A DNA stretch of 64,000 bases from Jatrophihabitans cynanchi. Its GTDB lineage: Bacteria > Actinomycetota > Actinomycetes > Mycobacteriales > Jatrophihabitantaceae. Positions 7,455 to 15,650 of the stretch are shown in pieces. The DNA lies in contig NZ_CP097463.1 in assembly GCF_027247405.1 (NCBI RefSeq), positions 3,782,001 through 3,846,000 on the forward strand. The letters are read 5' to 3'. The translations under genes and the position numbers were made by a program. Under the pieces are notes generated by a model that did no database searches, had not been told where the DNA came from, and saw only the letters and a list, made by a program, of their open reading frames with translations. Within the stretch, counting starts at the first letter, position 1, and the number at the start of each line of letters is the position of its first letter.

Positions 7455-8729
7455 TCAGTGCGGCGTGATCACCCAGGCAGCCGCAACACCTACCTGCACC
7501 TCGGCCCCGACCGGCAGCCCGTAGCCCTTGGTCGTGATCACGATGTCCAGCACCTTCACCAGCGCCTGGTTCGCCGACCGCGCCTCGGACCGGATCGTCA
7601 CCTTGCCCAGGCGGGCAACGCGGATCACCGTGTTCGGCGAGACATCGGCCGGGACGGAGCGGCCGGCGATCACCAGGTTCACCAGGGACGTCGAGGTGCT
7701 GGCGCGGGTCGAGCCGTCCGGCAGCTCCTTGACGCTCGCGGAGCCGGTGAGCGCGTCGGCCCGGATCAGCCCGTTGAACAGGTTGATCCCGGCCAGCTTC
7801 GTCGACATCGTCGAGTAACTCGCCGTGCCGGCGGACTTGACCCCGTTCGCAGTCGAGGTGATCGCACTGACGGTCGCCACCGGTGCCAGGTCGACGGCGG
7901 CGGTCCGGTTGTACCGGTTCATGCCGTGCGTGCCGTTCATCGGCTGCGAGATCTGCGCGGTCGGGCCGGACTTGGCGTCGAGCAGCCTGCCCGCCGACGC
8001 GTACACGCTGCTGCCGTAGGCATAGCCGCCGATGTTCGCCCCGGTCACCGGCGCGGTCGGCGCGATCGCTCCGTAGGTCGGGTTCAGGTAGATCTCGGTG
8101 CCGATCGGGTTGGTGCCGCGGGCCTTGAGCAGGCTGACGTACAGCCCGACCCCGGTGGTCATGATCGTGCCGTCCTTCGCCGCGCTGTACGCCCCGTTGA
8201 GCGTCACCTGCGCGACGCCGGGGATCCGGACGCCGAAGTTCTGCGGGATGTTCGCGGGCAGCGTGGTACCGGCGATCTTGAGGCCCACGAACGTGGTGCG
8301 GATCGTGCTGCTCGCCTTGCCGTTGACCACCTTCGCGACGTCGACGGTGTCGACCGCCCGGGCCGTGATCGCACCGCCGAGCAGGTTGACGTTCGCCGTC
8401 CGCGCGTGGGTGGTGAGTTGGACGCCGCGCGGGACGGCCGCGGACGACGCGTCGGTCGAGATCGCGCCGACGGTGAGCAACCTGGTGACCGACGCAGTCG
8501 CCAGGGTGTTCCTCGAGCGCACCCCGGTGTTCGTGGTGTCCACGCTGGACTGGGACGTCAGGTCCGACGTCACGGTGTGACCGAGCCCGCGCACCATGCT
8601 GCCGCCCGCCCAACCGACGAGGTGGGCGTGGCTGGGCGTGGCGCCGAAGACGCCGCCCGGCGCGACGGCGACGGCGGCGATCAGGCCCGCCGCGGTGGTC
8701 AGGGGGACGACTGCCGACTTGATTCGCAT
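7455..8729 (-). CDS. Secreted choice-of-anchor P-like repeat protein
   Basis: A 424-residue exported protein. MRIKSAVVPL, a hydrophobic segment and GATPSHA make a Sec signal peptide. The mature part is Ala/Thr/Val-rich with no cysteines and appears to be two related beta-rich domains: NLLGGAITARAV...IAGTTLPANIPQN and NLFNGLIRADAL...IAGRSVPADVSPN. This pattern fits the actinobacterial choice-of-anchor P family, whose function is unknown. There is no transmembrane C-terminus or sorting motif, so release or non-covalent surface attachment is expected. ATG at 8729 follows AGGTGAGCT. Confidence 0.75.
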   Translation of the reverse strand: MRIKSAVVPLTTAAGLIAAVAVAPGGVFGATPSHAHLVGWAGGSMVRGLGHTVTSDLTSQSSVDTTNTGVRSRNTLATASVTRLLTVGAISTDASSAAVPRGVQLTTHARTANVNLLGGAITARAVDTVDVAKVVNGKASSTIRTTFVGLKIAGTTLPANIPQNFGVRIPGVAQVTLNGAYSAAKDGTIMTTGVGLYVSLLKARGTNPIGTEIYLNPTYGAIAPTAPVTGANIGGYAYGSSVYASAGRLLDAKSGPTAQISQPMNGTHGMNRYNRTAAVDLAPVATVSAITSTANGVKSAGTASYSTMSTKLAGINLFNGLIRADALTGSASVKELPDGSTRASTSTSLVNLVIAGRSVPADVSPNTVIRVARLGKVTIRSEARSANQALVKVLDIVITTKGYGLPVGAEVQVGVAAAWVITPH

Positions 8730-8842
8730 AGCTCACCTGGGCCGATCGAAGGGTCACGGATCGGTCGAAGCCTCCCCGTGGACCCCAACGTGATCAGCTT
8801 GCTGAGTGTGCGGGCGTCCGGCAAATCGAAACGAATACTGCT

Positions 8843-9430
8843 TCACGCTGATCTTGCGCGACCGTTCGGCGCGGGGGCGATGAGCACGCTCAGGATCCGC
8901 CCCACCATGTCCGCGTCGGCCGGCTCACCGGTGATCGCGGGCAGGTAGAGGTACGACTCGCAGATCCGCACCGCCGCGTACGCCAGCTCCTCGACCGGCA
9001 GCGGCGACGCGGCGCGGCCGGCCGCGATGTCGGCCGCGACGAGATCGCGCACCAGTGCGAACAGCCGCGGCTGGTACCCGCCGGACTTGAGCGTGAGCAG
9101 CCGCATCGCGAACTCGCTCTCGCCGTGCAGGAACCGGCGCACCCCGGGGTTGTCGATCGTGGCCTGGCTCCAGCGCCGCAGCACCTCCGGGACGCGCGGC
9201 AGTGGCGAATCGTCCAGGTCGGCCCACATGCCCATGATCGTCCGCTCCGTCATCGACCAGAGCACGTCGACCAGCAACTGTTCACGTGAGCCGACCCAGC
9301 GGTAGAGCGTGACCCGGTTGATGCCGAGCTGGCCGGCCAGCGCCTGCATGTCCAGGCGCTGGCCGTCGAGCAGGGTGCGCCGCGCGAGCCGGAACGCGTC
9401 TCGCGGCGTCGGCCGCGTTCGCGCGACCAC
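8843..9430 (-). CDS. TetR-type transcriptional regulator, QsdR-like
   Basis: A 195-residue repressor. The DNA-binding HTH is at residues ~22-52 (DMQALAGQLGINRVTLYRWVGSRE, the last motif being typical of the QsdR branch). The C-terminal ~130 residues form the ligand-binding helical domain (HGESEFAMRLL, PVEELAYAAVRICESYLYLP). In Rhodococcus the namesake QsdR controls a quorum-signal lactonase, but no such gene is here. It lies just downstream of, and in the same direction as, the Liv-type importer, so control of that transporter is the simplest guess. GTG start at 9430. Confidence 0.82.
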   Translation of the reverse strand: MVARTRPTPRDAFRLARRTLLDGQRLDMQALAGQLGINRVTLYRWVGSREQLLVDVLWSMTERTIMGMWADLDDSPLPRVPEVLRRWSQATIDNPGVRRFLHGESEFAMRLLTLKSGGYQPRLFALVRDLVAADIAAGRAASPLPVEELAYAAVRICESYLYLPAITGEPADADMVGRILSVLIAPAPNGRARSA

Positions 9431-9439
9431 CGGCGTCGG

Positions 9440-10741
9440 TCAGCCCGGCAGCCCGCTGGCCGGAGCCTCCGCGGGAGCCGTCGTGTACTCGGTCAGCGGC
9501 GCGTCCTTGTCATCGGTCGTGTAGACCGGCCCGGTGAGCTTGGCGACGCCGCCATGGATGACGGCGATCTGGGTGCCGCCGTAGCCGGAGTGGTCGGTCT
9601 TGGAGAAGCGGAACGGGACTAGGCCCGGCCCGGTGAGCCCGCCCTTCTCGACCGCGGCGAGCAGCGAACCGCGGGTCAGGTCCTTGCCCGCCTCCTGCAG
9701 CACCTGCACGGTCGTGTAGGCCATCGCCATGCCGTACTCGACGTTGCCGTCGAACGGGACGTTGCTGTTGTACTTCTCGTTGACCATCTGGAACAGCTTG
9801 ATCCAGCTGTTGGACGAGTCGCTCGGGATCGGCATGTAGAGGTCGGTCACCGCCCCTTCGAGCAGCGGCGTGGTCGCGTCCTTGAGGAAGCCCTGCAGCG
9901 TGACGATGTCCGAGCCGACGTTCGAGATGACCCACTGCGGCTGGTACTTCAGCTTGGCCGCGGTGCCCAGTGCTAGCGCGGTGAAGCCGGGAACGGTGAA
10001 GGACACCACGACCTGGCAGCCGGCCGCCTTCAGCGCGCCGATCTGCGGTGCGACGTTGGTGTTGGTCGGCGTGTAGGTCTGCTTCGACTTCAGCGAGCCC
10101 TGGCCGAGCGTGAGCTCGACGCCCTGCGCGCCGTCGGTGCCGAAGTCATCACCCTGGCCGAAACTGCAGACCGTCTTGCCCGCGAAGTTCTTCTTGATGT
10201 AGTCACCGAGGACCTTGCCCTCGACGGTGTAGTCGGTCTGCCAGCCGAACGTCATCGGGTACTTGCTCGGCTGGTTCCAGCTGCGGCTGCCGGAGGACAC
10301 GAACAGGTCGGGCACCTTGTTCTGGTTGACGAAGTCGAGCACCGCGGTGTGCGTGGGAGTGCCGAGGGCGCCGACGAGCGCGAACACCTTGTCCTGCAGC
10401 ACCAGCTTGCGCGTCTTGGTGGCGGTGTTGGCCGGGTTGTAGCCGTCGTCCTCGACGTTGAGCGTGATCTTGCGCCCGTTCACGCCGCCCTTGTCGTTGA
10501 CGAAGGCGAAGTAGGCCTTCATCGCGGCGCTGATCTTCGAGTAGCCCGGTGCCGCGGGCCCGGTCAGCGGTTGCGTGGTGCCGAGCAGGATCGAGTCCGA
10601 GGTCACCCCGGGCGCGCTCTTGTCCCCGGTGGCGTTGTTGCCGCCGTTCTTCTTGCTGCTACCGCAGGCCGTCACCGTGAGCGCGGCGGCCACCGCGATC
10701 GCGAGGACGGCACGCCTGCGCCGCCGGATCGGGATTGTCAT
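9440..10741 (-). CDS. Liv-type ABC transporter substrate-binding lipoprotein
   Basis: A 433-residue periplasmic-binding-protein-like lipoprotein: MTIPIRRRRR, hydrophobic core, lipobox TVTAC with Cys26. The mature part has the Leu/Ile/Val-binding fold landmarks ILLGTTQPLTGPAA, ATKTRKLVLQDKVFALVGALGTPT and a C-terminal GYGGTQIAVI. It captures the substrate outside the cell for LivHMGF. These proteins bind branched-chain amino acids but also amides, urea and aromatic acids, so the substrate is open. ATG at 10741 overlaps the livM stop (ATGA). An apparent longer frame to 11548 is only the shadow of livM. Confidence 0.9.
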   Translation of the reverse strand: MTIPIRRRRRAVLAIAVAAALTVTACGSSKKNGGNNATGDKSAPGVTSDSILLGTTQPLTGPAAPGYSKISAAMKAYFAFVNDKGGVNGRKITLNVEDDGYNPANTATKTRKLVLQDKVFALVGALGTPTHTAVLDFVNQNKVPDLFVSSGSRSWNQPSKYPMTFGWQTDYTVEGKVLGDYIKKNFAGKTVCSFGQGDDFGTDGAQGVELTLGQGSLKSKQTYTPTNTNVAPQIGALKAAGCQVVVSFTVPGFTALALGTAAKLKYQPQWVISNVGSDIVTLQGFLKDATTPLLEGAVTDLYMPIPSDSSNSWIKLFQMVNEKYNSNVPFDGNVEYGMAMAYTTVQVLQEAGKDLTRGSLLAAVEKGGLTGPGLVPFRFSKTDHSGYGGTQIAVIHGGVAKLTGPVYTTDDKDAPLTEYTTAPAEAPASGLPG

Positions 10742-11823
10742 GACAGACCTCCAGTTGGTTGGGTGGTGCTGCGAGTTGGTTGGCTGGTGCCGCGACGGGG
10801 GCGAAGCGCGAGGAGCCGCCGGAGCAGGCCCTGGATGCCGCCGGGCAACGCGAGGATGACCACGATCAGCAGCAGCCCGTAGACGGCGCTGGGCAGGTTG
10901 TCGTGCAGCTTGGCGGTGGACGCCGCGGACAGCCCCAGGTCGTCGACCCGGTCGCTGATGAACGTGCCCAGGTACACGACCAGCAGGCAGCCCCACACCG
11001 CGCCGGCGAGGCTGCCCAGGCCGCCGATGACGACGGCCGACAGCAGGGTCAGTGACAGCACCAGGTCGAACGAACCCGGCGAGGCGGTCTGCAGCCAGAC
11101 CGCGAACACGCCGCCGCCGAGACCGGCAGCGGCCGCGCTGACGGCGAACGCGAGGATCTGTACCCGGGGCACGGACAGCCCACACAGCGCCGAGGCGATC
11201 TCCTCGTCGCGCACCGCCCGCATGTGCCGGCCGACGGCGGACCGGTTCAGGTTGGCCAGCAGGAACAGCACGATCAACGCGGCGAACAGGCTGATCCACG
11301 CCTGCCAGTGCTGCAGGGTGAAGCCGGTGCCGAGCCCGGAGGGCGGTCCGTCGAACGGCACGAACAAGCCCTGGTCGCCCTTGAAGAAGCCGCTGTAATG
11401 CGACGTGATCCCGGGCAGCGCGACGCCGAGCGCGAGGGTGGCGCCGGCCAGGTACGGGCCGCGCAACCGGGCGGCCGCGATCCCGAACAGCGCACCGGCG
11501 GCAGCGGTCACGAGCATGCCGACGAGCAGCGAGACAGGCAGCACCCACGGTCCGCTCACGCCGTGGTCGGAGAAGCGCGTCTGCAGCAGCGCGACCGTGT
11601 AGCCGCCGATCGCCATCAGCGCGGCATGCCCCAGTGACACCTGCCCGTTGCCGCCGGTGAGGAACGTCAGGCCGGCTGCCGCGCAGACGTACGCGCCGAG
11701 CTGGGCGAGCTCGTAGTTGTGGTAGTCGCTGAACGTCGCGGTCATCGCGATCACCAGCACGACACCGATCACCAGCAACAGCAGGTGCCGGAGCAGCGTC
11801 GAGTCGCGCAGCGTGCGCATCAC
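10738..11823 (-). CDS. livM: Liv-type ABC transporter permease (LivM-like)
   Basis: A 361-residue integral membrane permease with about nine hydrophobic segments. Family landmarks are AGLTFLTGGNGQVSLGHAALMAIGGY near the N-terminus and the EAA-like loop region SLAGAVWGCLLVVYL. It pairs with the LivH-type permease encoded immediately upstream to form the translocation channel. The gene overlaps both neighbours by four bases, so subunits are made in a coupled series. The C-terminal cytoplasmic tail is basic (LALRPRRGTSQ) and Thr/Gln-rich, longer than usual. Confidence 0.9.
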   Translation of the reverse strand: MMRTLRDSTLLRHLLLLVIGVVLVIAMTATFSDYHNYELAQLGAYVCAAAGLTFLTGGNGQVSLGHAALMAIGGYTVALLQTRFSDHGVSGPWVLPVSLLVGMLVTAAAGALFGIAAARLRGPYLAGATLALGVALPGITSHYSGFFKGDQGLFVPFDGPPSGLGTGFTLQHWQAWISLFAALIVLFLLANLNRSAVGRHMRAVRDEEIASALCGLSVPRVQILAFAVSAAAAGLGGGVFAVWLQTASPGSFDLVLSLTLLSAVVIGGLGSLAGAVWGCLLVVYLGTFISDRVDDLGLSAASTAKLHDNLPSAVYGLLLIVVILALPGGIQGLLRRLLALRPRRGTSQPTRSTTQPTGGLS

Positions 11824-12698
11824 ACCCGCCTCGCCTCGGTGCCGCTGAACAGCCCGCTGGGCCTGGCGAGCAGCACGACGAGCAGCAGCGCGAGCGCCGC
11901 GATCTGGGTGAGATCGCTACCGAGGTAACCGCTGGCGTACGACAGCGCGAGCCCGGTGCCGATGCCGCCGACCACCGCGCCGACCGGGCTGTCCAGGCCG
12001 CCGACCACGGCCGCGGTGAAGCCGAGCACGAACACCCCGTCCATCGCCTGCGGGTACAGCCCGAGTCCGGACGGGATCACCAGCATGCCGGCGAGGGCGC
12101 CGACGAGACCGGCGAGGGCCCAGCCGAGGGTGAGCATCCGGGACACCCGAACGCCGAGCAGCCGGGCGATCTCGGGCGCGAACGCCGAGGCGCGCATCCG
12201 CAATCCGGACGGCGTCCAGGTCAGCAGCGCGGCGAGCACGAGCATCAGGCCGAGCACGGACACGACGGTGAAGATGTCCTGATCGGAGAACAGCGCGGTG
12301 CTGCCGAGCGAGTACGTCTGCGTGTCGAAGGAGGCGGGGAAGTCCCGGTAGCCGATGCCGTAGATCATCCCGACGACGGCCTCGATCACGATCAGCAGGC
12401 CCACGCCGACGACGATCGTGTTCAGCGGCGGCATCGACTCGGCCGTGCGGAACGCGCTGAGCTGCACGATCGCGCCGAGGACGATCCCGGCCGCCAGCGC
12501 CGCGGCGAAGCCGAGCCAGTACGAGCCGGTCGCCTGGGACACGGAGATCGCGACGTAGGCCGTCGCCATCGCCATCGCGCCCTGCGCGAAGTTGAGCACC
12601 CGCGTCGTTCGCCAGATCAGCACGAGTGCGAGGGCGACCGCGGCGTAGACCGCGCCGAAGGACAACCCGTTGAAGGTCAGGAACACGAATCTGCTCAT
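11820..12698 (-). CDS. livH: Liv-type ABC transporter permease (LivH-like)
   Basis: A 292-residue permease with about eight membrane spans and the family N-terminus LTFNGLSFGAVYAAVALALVLIWRTTRVLNFAQGAM. It forms the heterodimeric channel with the LivM-like protein. The gene lies between livF (2-base gap) and livM (ATGA overlap). The order here is livG-livF-livH-livM-binding protein, so the ATPases are transcribed first, the reverse of the E. coli order. The ATG at 12698 is the family start. Confidence 0.9.
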   Translation of the reverse strand: MSRFVFLTFNGLSFGAVYAAVALALVLIWRTTRVLNFAQGAMAMATAYVAISVSQATGSYWLGFAAALAAGIVLGAIVQLSAFRTAESMPPLNTIVVGVGLLIVIEAVVGMIYGIGYRDFPASFDTQTYSLGSTALFSDQDIFTVVSVLGLMLVLAALLTWTPSGLRMRASAFAPEIARLLGVRVSRMLTLGWALAGLVGALAGMLVIPSGLGLYPQAMDGVFVLGFTAAVVGGLDSPVGAVVGGIGTGLALSYASGYLGSDLTQIAALALLLVVLLARPSGLFSGTEARRV

Positions 12699-12700
12699 CG

Positions 12701-13429
12701 TCAGAACCCCAGATAGCTGTGCCGGAGGGACTCGTCGGCCTTCAGCTCCGCGGCCGGTCCGCGTGCCACGACCCGGCCGAGCGCGAGCACCAGCGCCTCG
12801 TCGGCGATCGCGAGCGCGCTGTGCACGTTCTGCTCGACCAGCAGCACGGTGAGCCCGGTGCTGTCGCGCAGGGCGCGTAGCAGCGCCATGATGCGCGCGG
12901 TCACCAGCGGCGCGAGGCCGAGCGACGGCTCGTCCAGCAGCAGCAGCGCCGGCCGGGCGACGAGAGCGCGGCCCAGCGCGAGCATCTGCCGCTCGCCGCC
13001 GGAGAGTTGGTGGCCGTGGTAGCGGCGCCGCTCGCGCAGCGGCTCGAACAGCTCGAGCACCTCGGCGATCGCCGAGGACGTCTCCCGCGCGGCGTCCGCA
13101 CCACGACGCCAGAGTCCGCCGAGGCGCAGGTTCTCCTCCACGGTCAGTTCGGCGATCACGCCGCGACCCTCCGGCACGTGCGCGATCCCCATCGTGACCA
13201 GGCGTTCGACGGGCACCCGGGCCAGGTCCTGGTCGCGGTAGCGCACCGTGCCGCCGGTGGGCCGCATCAGTCCGGACAGGGTGCGCAGCAACGTCGTCTT
13301 GCCTGCGCCGTTCGCGCCGAGCACCGCTGTGATCGTGCCCGGCTCCAGCGCGAGATCGAGTTGGTGCAGCACCGGGACCCGTCCGTACCCGGCGCTGAGG
13401 TTCTCCGCCTCGAGCAGGGCGGCGGTCAT
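12701..13429 (-). CDS. livF: Liv-type ABC transporter ATPase (LivF-like)
   Basis: A 242-residue ABC ATPase that powers the importer. Walker A is GANGAGKTT (residues 38-46), the signature is LSGGERQMLALGRAL, and Walker B LLLLDEPSLGLAP is characteristic of LivF. All ATPase motifs are canonical. ATG at 13429 overlaps the livG stop (ATGA). The frame remains open far upstream, but the protein family begins at MTAALLEAENLSAGYG. Confidence 0.92.
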   Translation of the reverse strand: MTAALLEAENLSAGYGRVPVLHQLDLALEPGTITAVLGANGAGKTTLLRTLSGLMRPTGGTVRYRDQDLARVPVERLVTMGIAHVPEGRGVIAELTVEENLRLGGLWRRGADAARETSSAIAEVLELFEPLRERRRYHGHQLSGGERQMLALGRALVARPALLLLDEPSLGLAPLVTARIMALLRALRDSTGLTVLLVEQNVHSALAIADEALVLALGRVVARGPAAELKADESLRHSYLGF

Positions 13430-14232
13430 TGGTCGGCCCTGCTGAGCGTGACGTCCTCGCCCGCGGGTGGCACGTCGGCGCCGAGGTAGGCGGTGGCGAC
13501 CGCCGGGTCGGCCTGGACCTCGGCCGGGGTCCCGGTCGCGATCCGCTTGCCGAAATCGAGTACGACGACGCGGTCGCACACGTCCATGACCAGGTCCATG
13601 TGGTGCTCGACGAGCAGCACCGAGCAGGGCGTGTCCGAACCCGGCAGCGAACGGATCAGCCTGGCGAGCGGCTCGAGGTCCTCGGCGCCGAGCCCGCCGG
13701 CCGGTTCGTCCAGCAGCAGCAGCCGGGGGCGGCTGACCAGGGCACGGGCCAGCGCGATCCGCTTCTGCACCGGGTAGGGCAGGGTCGGGGGCAGCCGGTC
13801 GGCGAACTCGGCGACCTCGAGGCGGCCGAGCCAGTCGAGGGCGTCCGCCCGCAGCCGCCGTTCGTCCCGGTCGCTGCCCGGCAGGCCGAACAGCGCGCCG
13901 GCGAACCCGGCCCGACGCGAACGCGCGCCGCCGACCATCACGTTCTCCAGCGCGGTGAGCCGCGGGAACAGCCCGACGGCCTGCAGGGTGCGGGCCAGGC
14001 CGGCGTCGACCAGGCGGTCCGGACGGGGGTGGAAGGGCTGGTCGTCCCACTCCAGCGAGCCGGCGGTCGGGGCGACGAAGCCGCTGATGACGTTGAACAG
14101 GGTGGTCTTGCCGGCGCCGTTCGGGCCGATCACCCCGACGACGGAGCCGGGCAGCACGTCGAAGGACACGTCCTCGAGCGCCTGCAGGCCCCCGAAACGC
14201 ACGCTCACCGCGCGTACGGCCAGTCCTGGCAT
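13426..14232 (-). CDS. livG: Liv-type ABC transporter ATPase (LivG-like) with altered signature motif
   Basis: A 268-residue ABC ATPase, first gene of the importer operon. Walker A is GPNGAGKTT, Walker B is LLLLDEPAGGLG, and the switch His is in LLVEHHMDLVM. The ABC signature is LPYPVQKRIALARAL: where LivG proteins usually have an LSYG or LPYG core, a proline replaces the glycine that touches ATP. LivF keeps a normal signature, so the pair may have one degenerate ATP site. ATG at 14232 is preferred; GTG at 14238 is also possible. Confidence 0.9.
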   Translation of the reverse strand: MPGLAVRAVSVRFGGLQALEDVSFDVLPGSVVGVIGPNGAGKTTLFNVISGFVAPTAGSLEWDDQPFHPRPDRLVDAGLARTLQAVGLFPRLTALENVMVGGARSRRAGFAGALFGLPGSDRDERRLRADALDWLGRLEVAEFADRLPPTLPYPVQKRIALARALVSRPRLLLLDEPAGGLGAEDLEPLARLIRSLPGSDTPCSVLLVEHHMDLVMDVCDRVVVLDFGKRIATGTPAEVQADPAVATAYLGADVPPAGEDVTLSRADQ

Positions 14233-14252
14233 GCGCACCGCCCTGTGCTTCC

Positions 14253-14305
14253 CGGTGGTGAATGGCTTCTCGGTGGTGAATGCAACAGATCGTCAAGGTG
14301 TTGCA
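14253..14305 (-). promoter_or_regulatory. Putative operator/promoter region of the liv operon
   Basis: Upstream of livG there are two direct copies of CGGTGGTGAATG (14253-14264 and 14271-14282, 18 bp apart) and an inverted repeat TGCAAC / GTTGCA (14281-14286 and 14300-14305). Between the arms, read toward livG, lies TTGACG, a -35-like hexamer. A dimeric repressor such as the TetR-type protein at the operon's far end could bind here. No -10 element is convincing, so the exact start of transcription is unknown. Confidence 0.35.
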
Positions 14306-14507
14306 TGACCGTAGGACAGGTCCCGGGAGCGGGCAAGGGCGTCCGGCACGAACGATGCCGGAATGTTGCCTACCCGGCGGTGGATCGGCGCGGTTCGCGC
14401 CGATTGGCTCACCTTCGCCCACCTGCCGGCCTGCCCTGCCCGGAAACTGTCAGAGCCGGCCGCATACTCGCAAAGGACGGGACCGACCAGGAAGGGAACG
14501 GGCACCG

Positions 14508-15650
14508 ATGCGGTTGTTGCACACCTCGGACTGGCACCTGGGCCGTACCCTGCACGGCGCGCCGCTGATCGAGCATCAACGCGGCTTCCTGTCCTGGCTG
14601 CAGGACGTGGCGGTGCGCGAGCAGGTGGCCGCGGTGCTGGTGGCCGGCGACGTGTACGACCGGGCCGTGCCACCGACCGACGCGGTGCGATTGCTCGACG
14701 ACGCGCTGGCCGGGTTCGCGGCATCCGGTGTCCCTGTCCTGCTGACCAGCGGCAATCACGACTCGGCGATCCGGCTCGGATTCGGGCGCGCGCTCAACCG
14801 GGCGGCGGGCATCCACCTGCGCACCGACCTGAGCGGGCTCACCGATCCGCTGGTACTGCGCGACGACGCCGGCGAGCTCGCGGTCTACGGCATCCCGTAC
14901 CTGCTGCCGGACGCGGTGATGGACGACCTCGGCACCGAGCGCACGCACGCCGCCGTGCTGGCCGCGGCGGTCGACCGGATCCGCGCCGACGCTCGCGCGC
15001 GCGAGATCTCGCGGGTGGTGGCGGTGGCGCACGCGTTCGTCACCGGGGGCACCGAGTCCGGCTCCGAACGCGACATCCGGGTCGGCGGCCTCGCCGACGC
15101 ACCGGCCGCGGTCTTCGCCGGCCTCAGCTACACCGCGCTGGGGCACCTGCACGGCCCGCAGCAGGTGGCCGACCGGGTCCGCTACTCCGGTTCGCCGCTC
15201 GCCTTCTCCTTCGGCGAGCGGCAGCACGTCAAGTCGGTCACGCTGGTGGACATCGACGCCGCCGGCGCCGTGACGACCGAACTGCTCGCGACTCCGGTGC
15301 CGCGGCCGCTGCGCGAGGTGCGCGGCCGGCTGGCCGATCTGCTCGCCGACCCCGACCCGTCCCTCGCCGGCGCCTGGGTCAAGGCGGTGCTCACCGACCC
15401 GCAGCGTCCGCTGGCGCCGATGGAACGGCTGCGCGAGCGCTGGCCCCACACCCTGGTGCTCGACTTCGCGCCCGAGGGCATGCAGGTGGACACGGCCACC
15501 GACCTGCAACGGCTGTCCGAGGCGAGCGATCCGGTCGAGGTGTGCGCGCACTTCATGGAGTGGGTCGACGCCACCCGTCCGGACCGCGCCCAGCAGGACG
15601 AACTGCGCCGCACCGTCGAGGCCGTGCGCGCCCTGGAGGCCTCAGCATGA
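14508..15650 (+). CDS. sbcD: Exonuclease SbcD subunit (Mre11-like nuclease)
   Basis: A 380-residue Mn2+-dependent nuclease of the Mre11 family. The metallophosphoesterase motifs are in order: HTSDWHLG (6-13), AGDVYDR, SGNHDS, AHAFV and LGHLHGPQ. With SbcC it forms the complex that cuts hairpins and degrades double-strand ends during replication and repair. ATG at 14508 is the family start (MRLLHTSDWHLGR). An open frame runs back to 14280 without conserved sequence. The stop overlaps the sbcC start. Confidence 0.97.
   Translation: MRLLHTSDWHLGRTLHGAPLIEHQRGFLSWLQDVAVREQVAAVLVAGDVYDRAVPPTDAVRLLDDALAGFAASGVPVLLTSGNHDSAIRLGFGRALNRAAGIHLRTDLSGLTDPLVLRDDAGELAVYGIPYLLPDAVMDDLGTERTHAAVLAAAVDRIRADARAREISRVVAVAHAFVTGGTESGSERDIRVGGLADAPAAVFAGLSYTALGHLHGPQQVADRVRYSGSPLAFSFGERQHVKSVTLVDIDAAGAVTTELLATPVPRPLREVRGRLADLLADPDPSLAGAWVKAVLTDPQRPLAPMERLRERWPHTLVLDFAPEGMQVDTATDLQRLSEASDPVEVCAHFMEWVDATRPDRAQQDELRRTVEAVRALEASA

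Noticed and set aside
9440-11548. A single 702-residue protein running through livM
   Set aside because: Only the last 433 residues are a real lipoprotein beginning at 10741; the upstream part is antisense-like, Arg-rich shadow of livM in another frame.
14363-15646. A long N-terminal extension of SbcC
   Set aside because: The stretch overlaps sbcD in another frame and is Arg/Pro-rich; the family starts with MRLHELRLRAFGPF at 15647.
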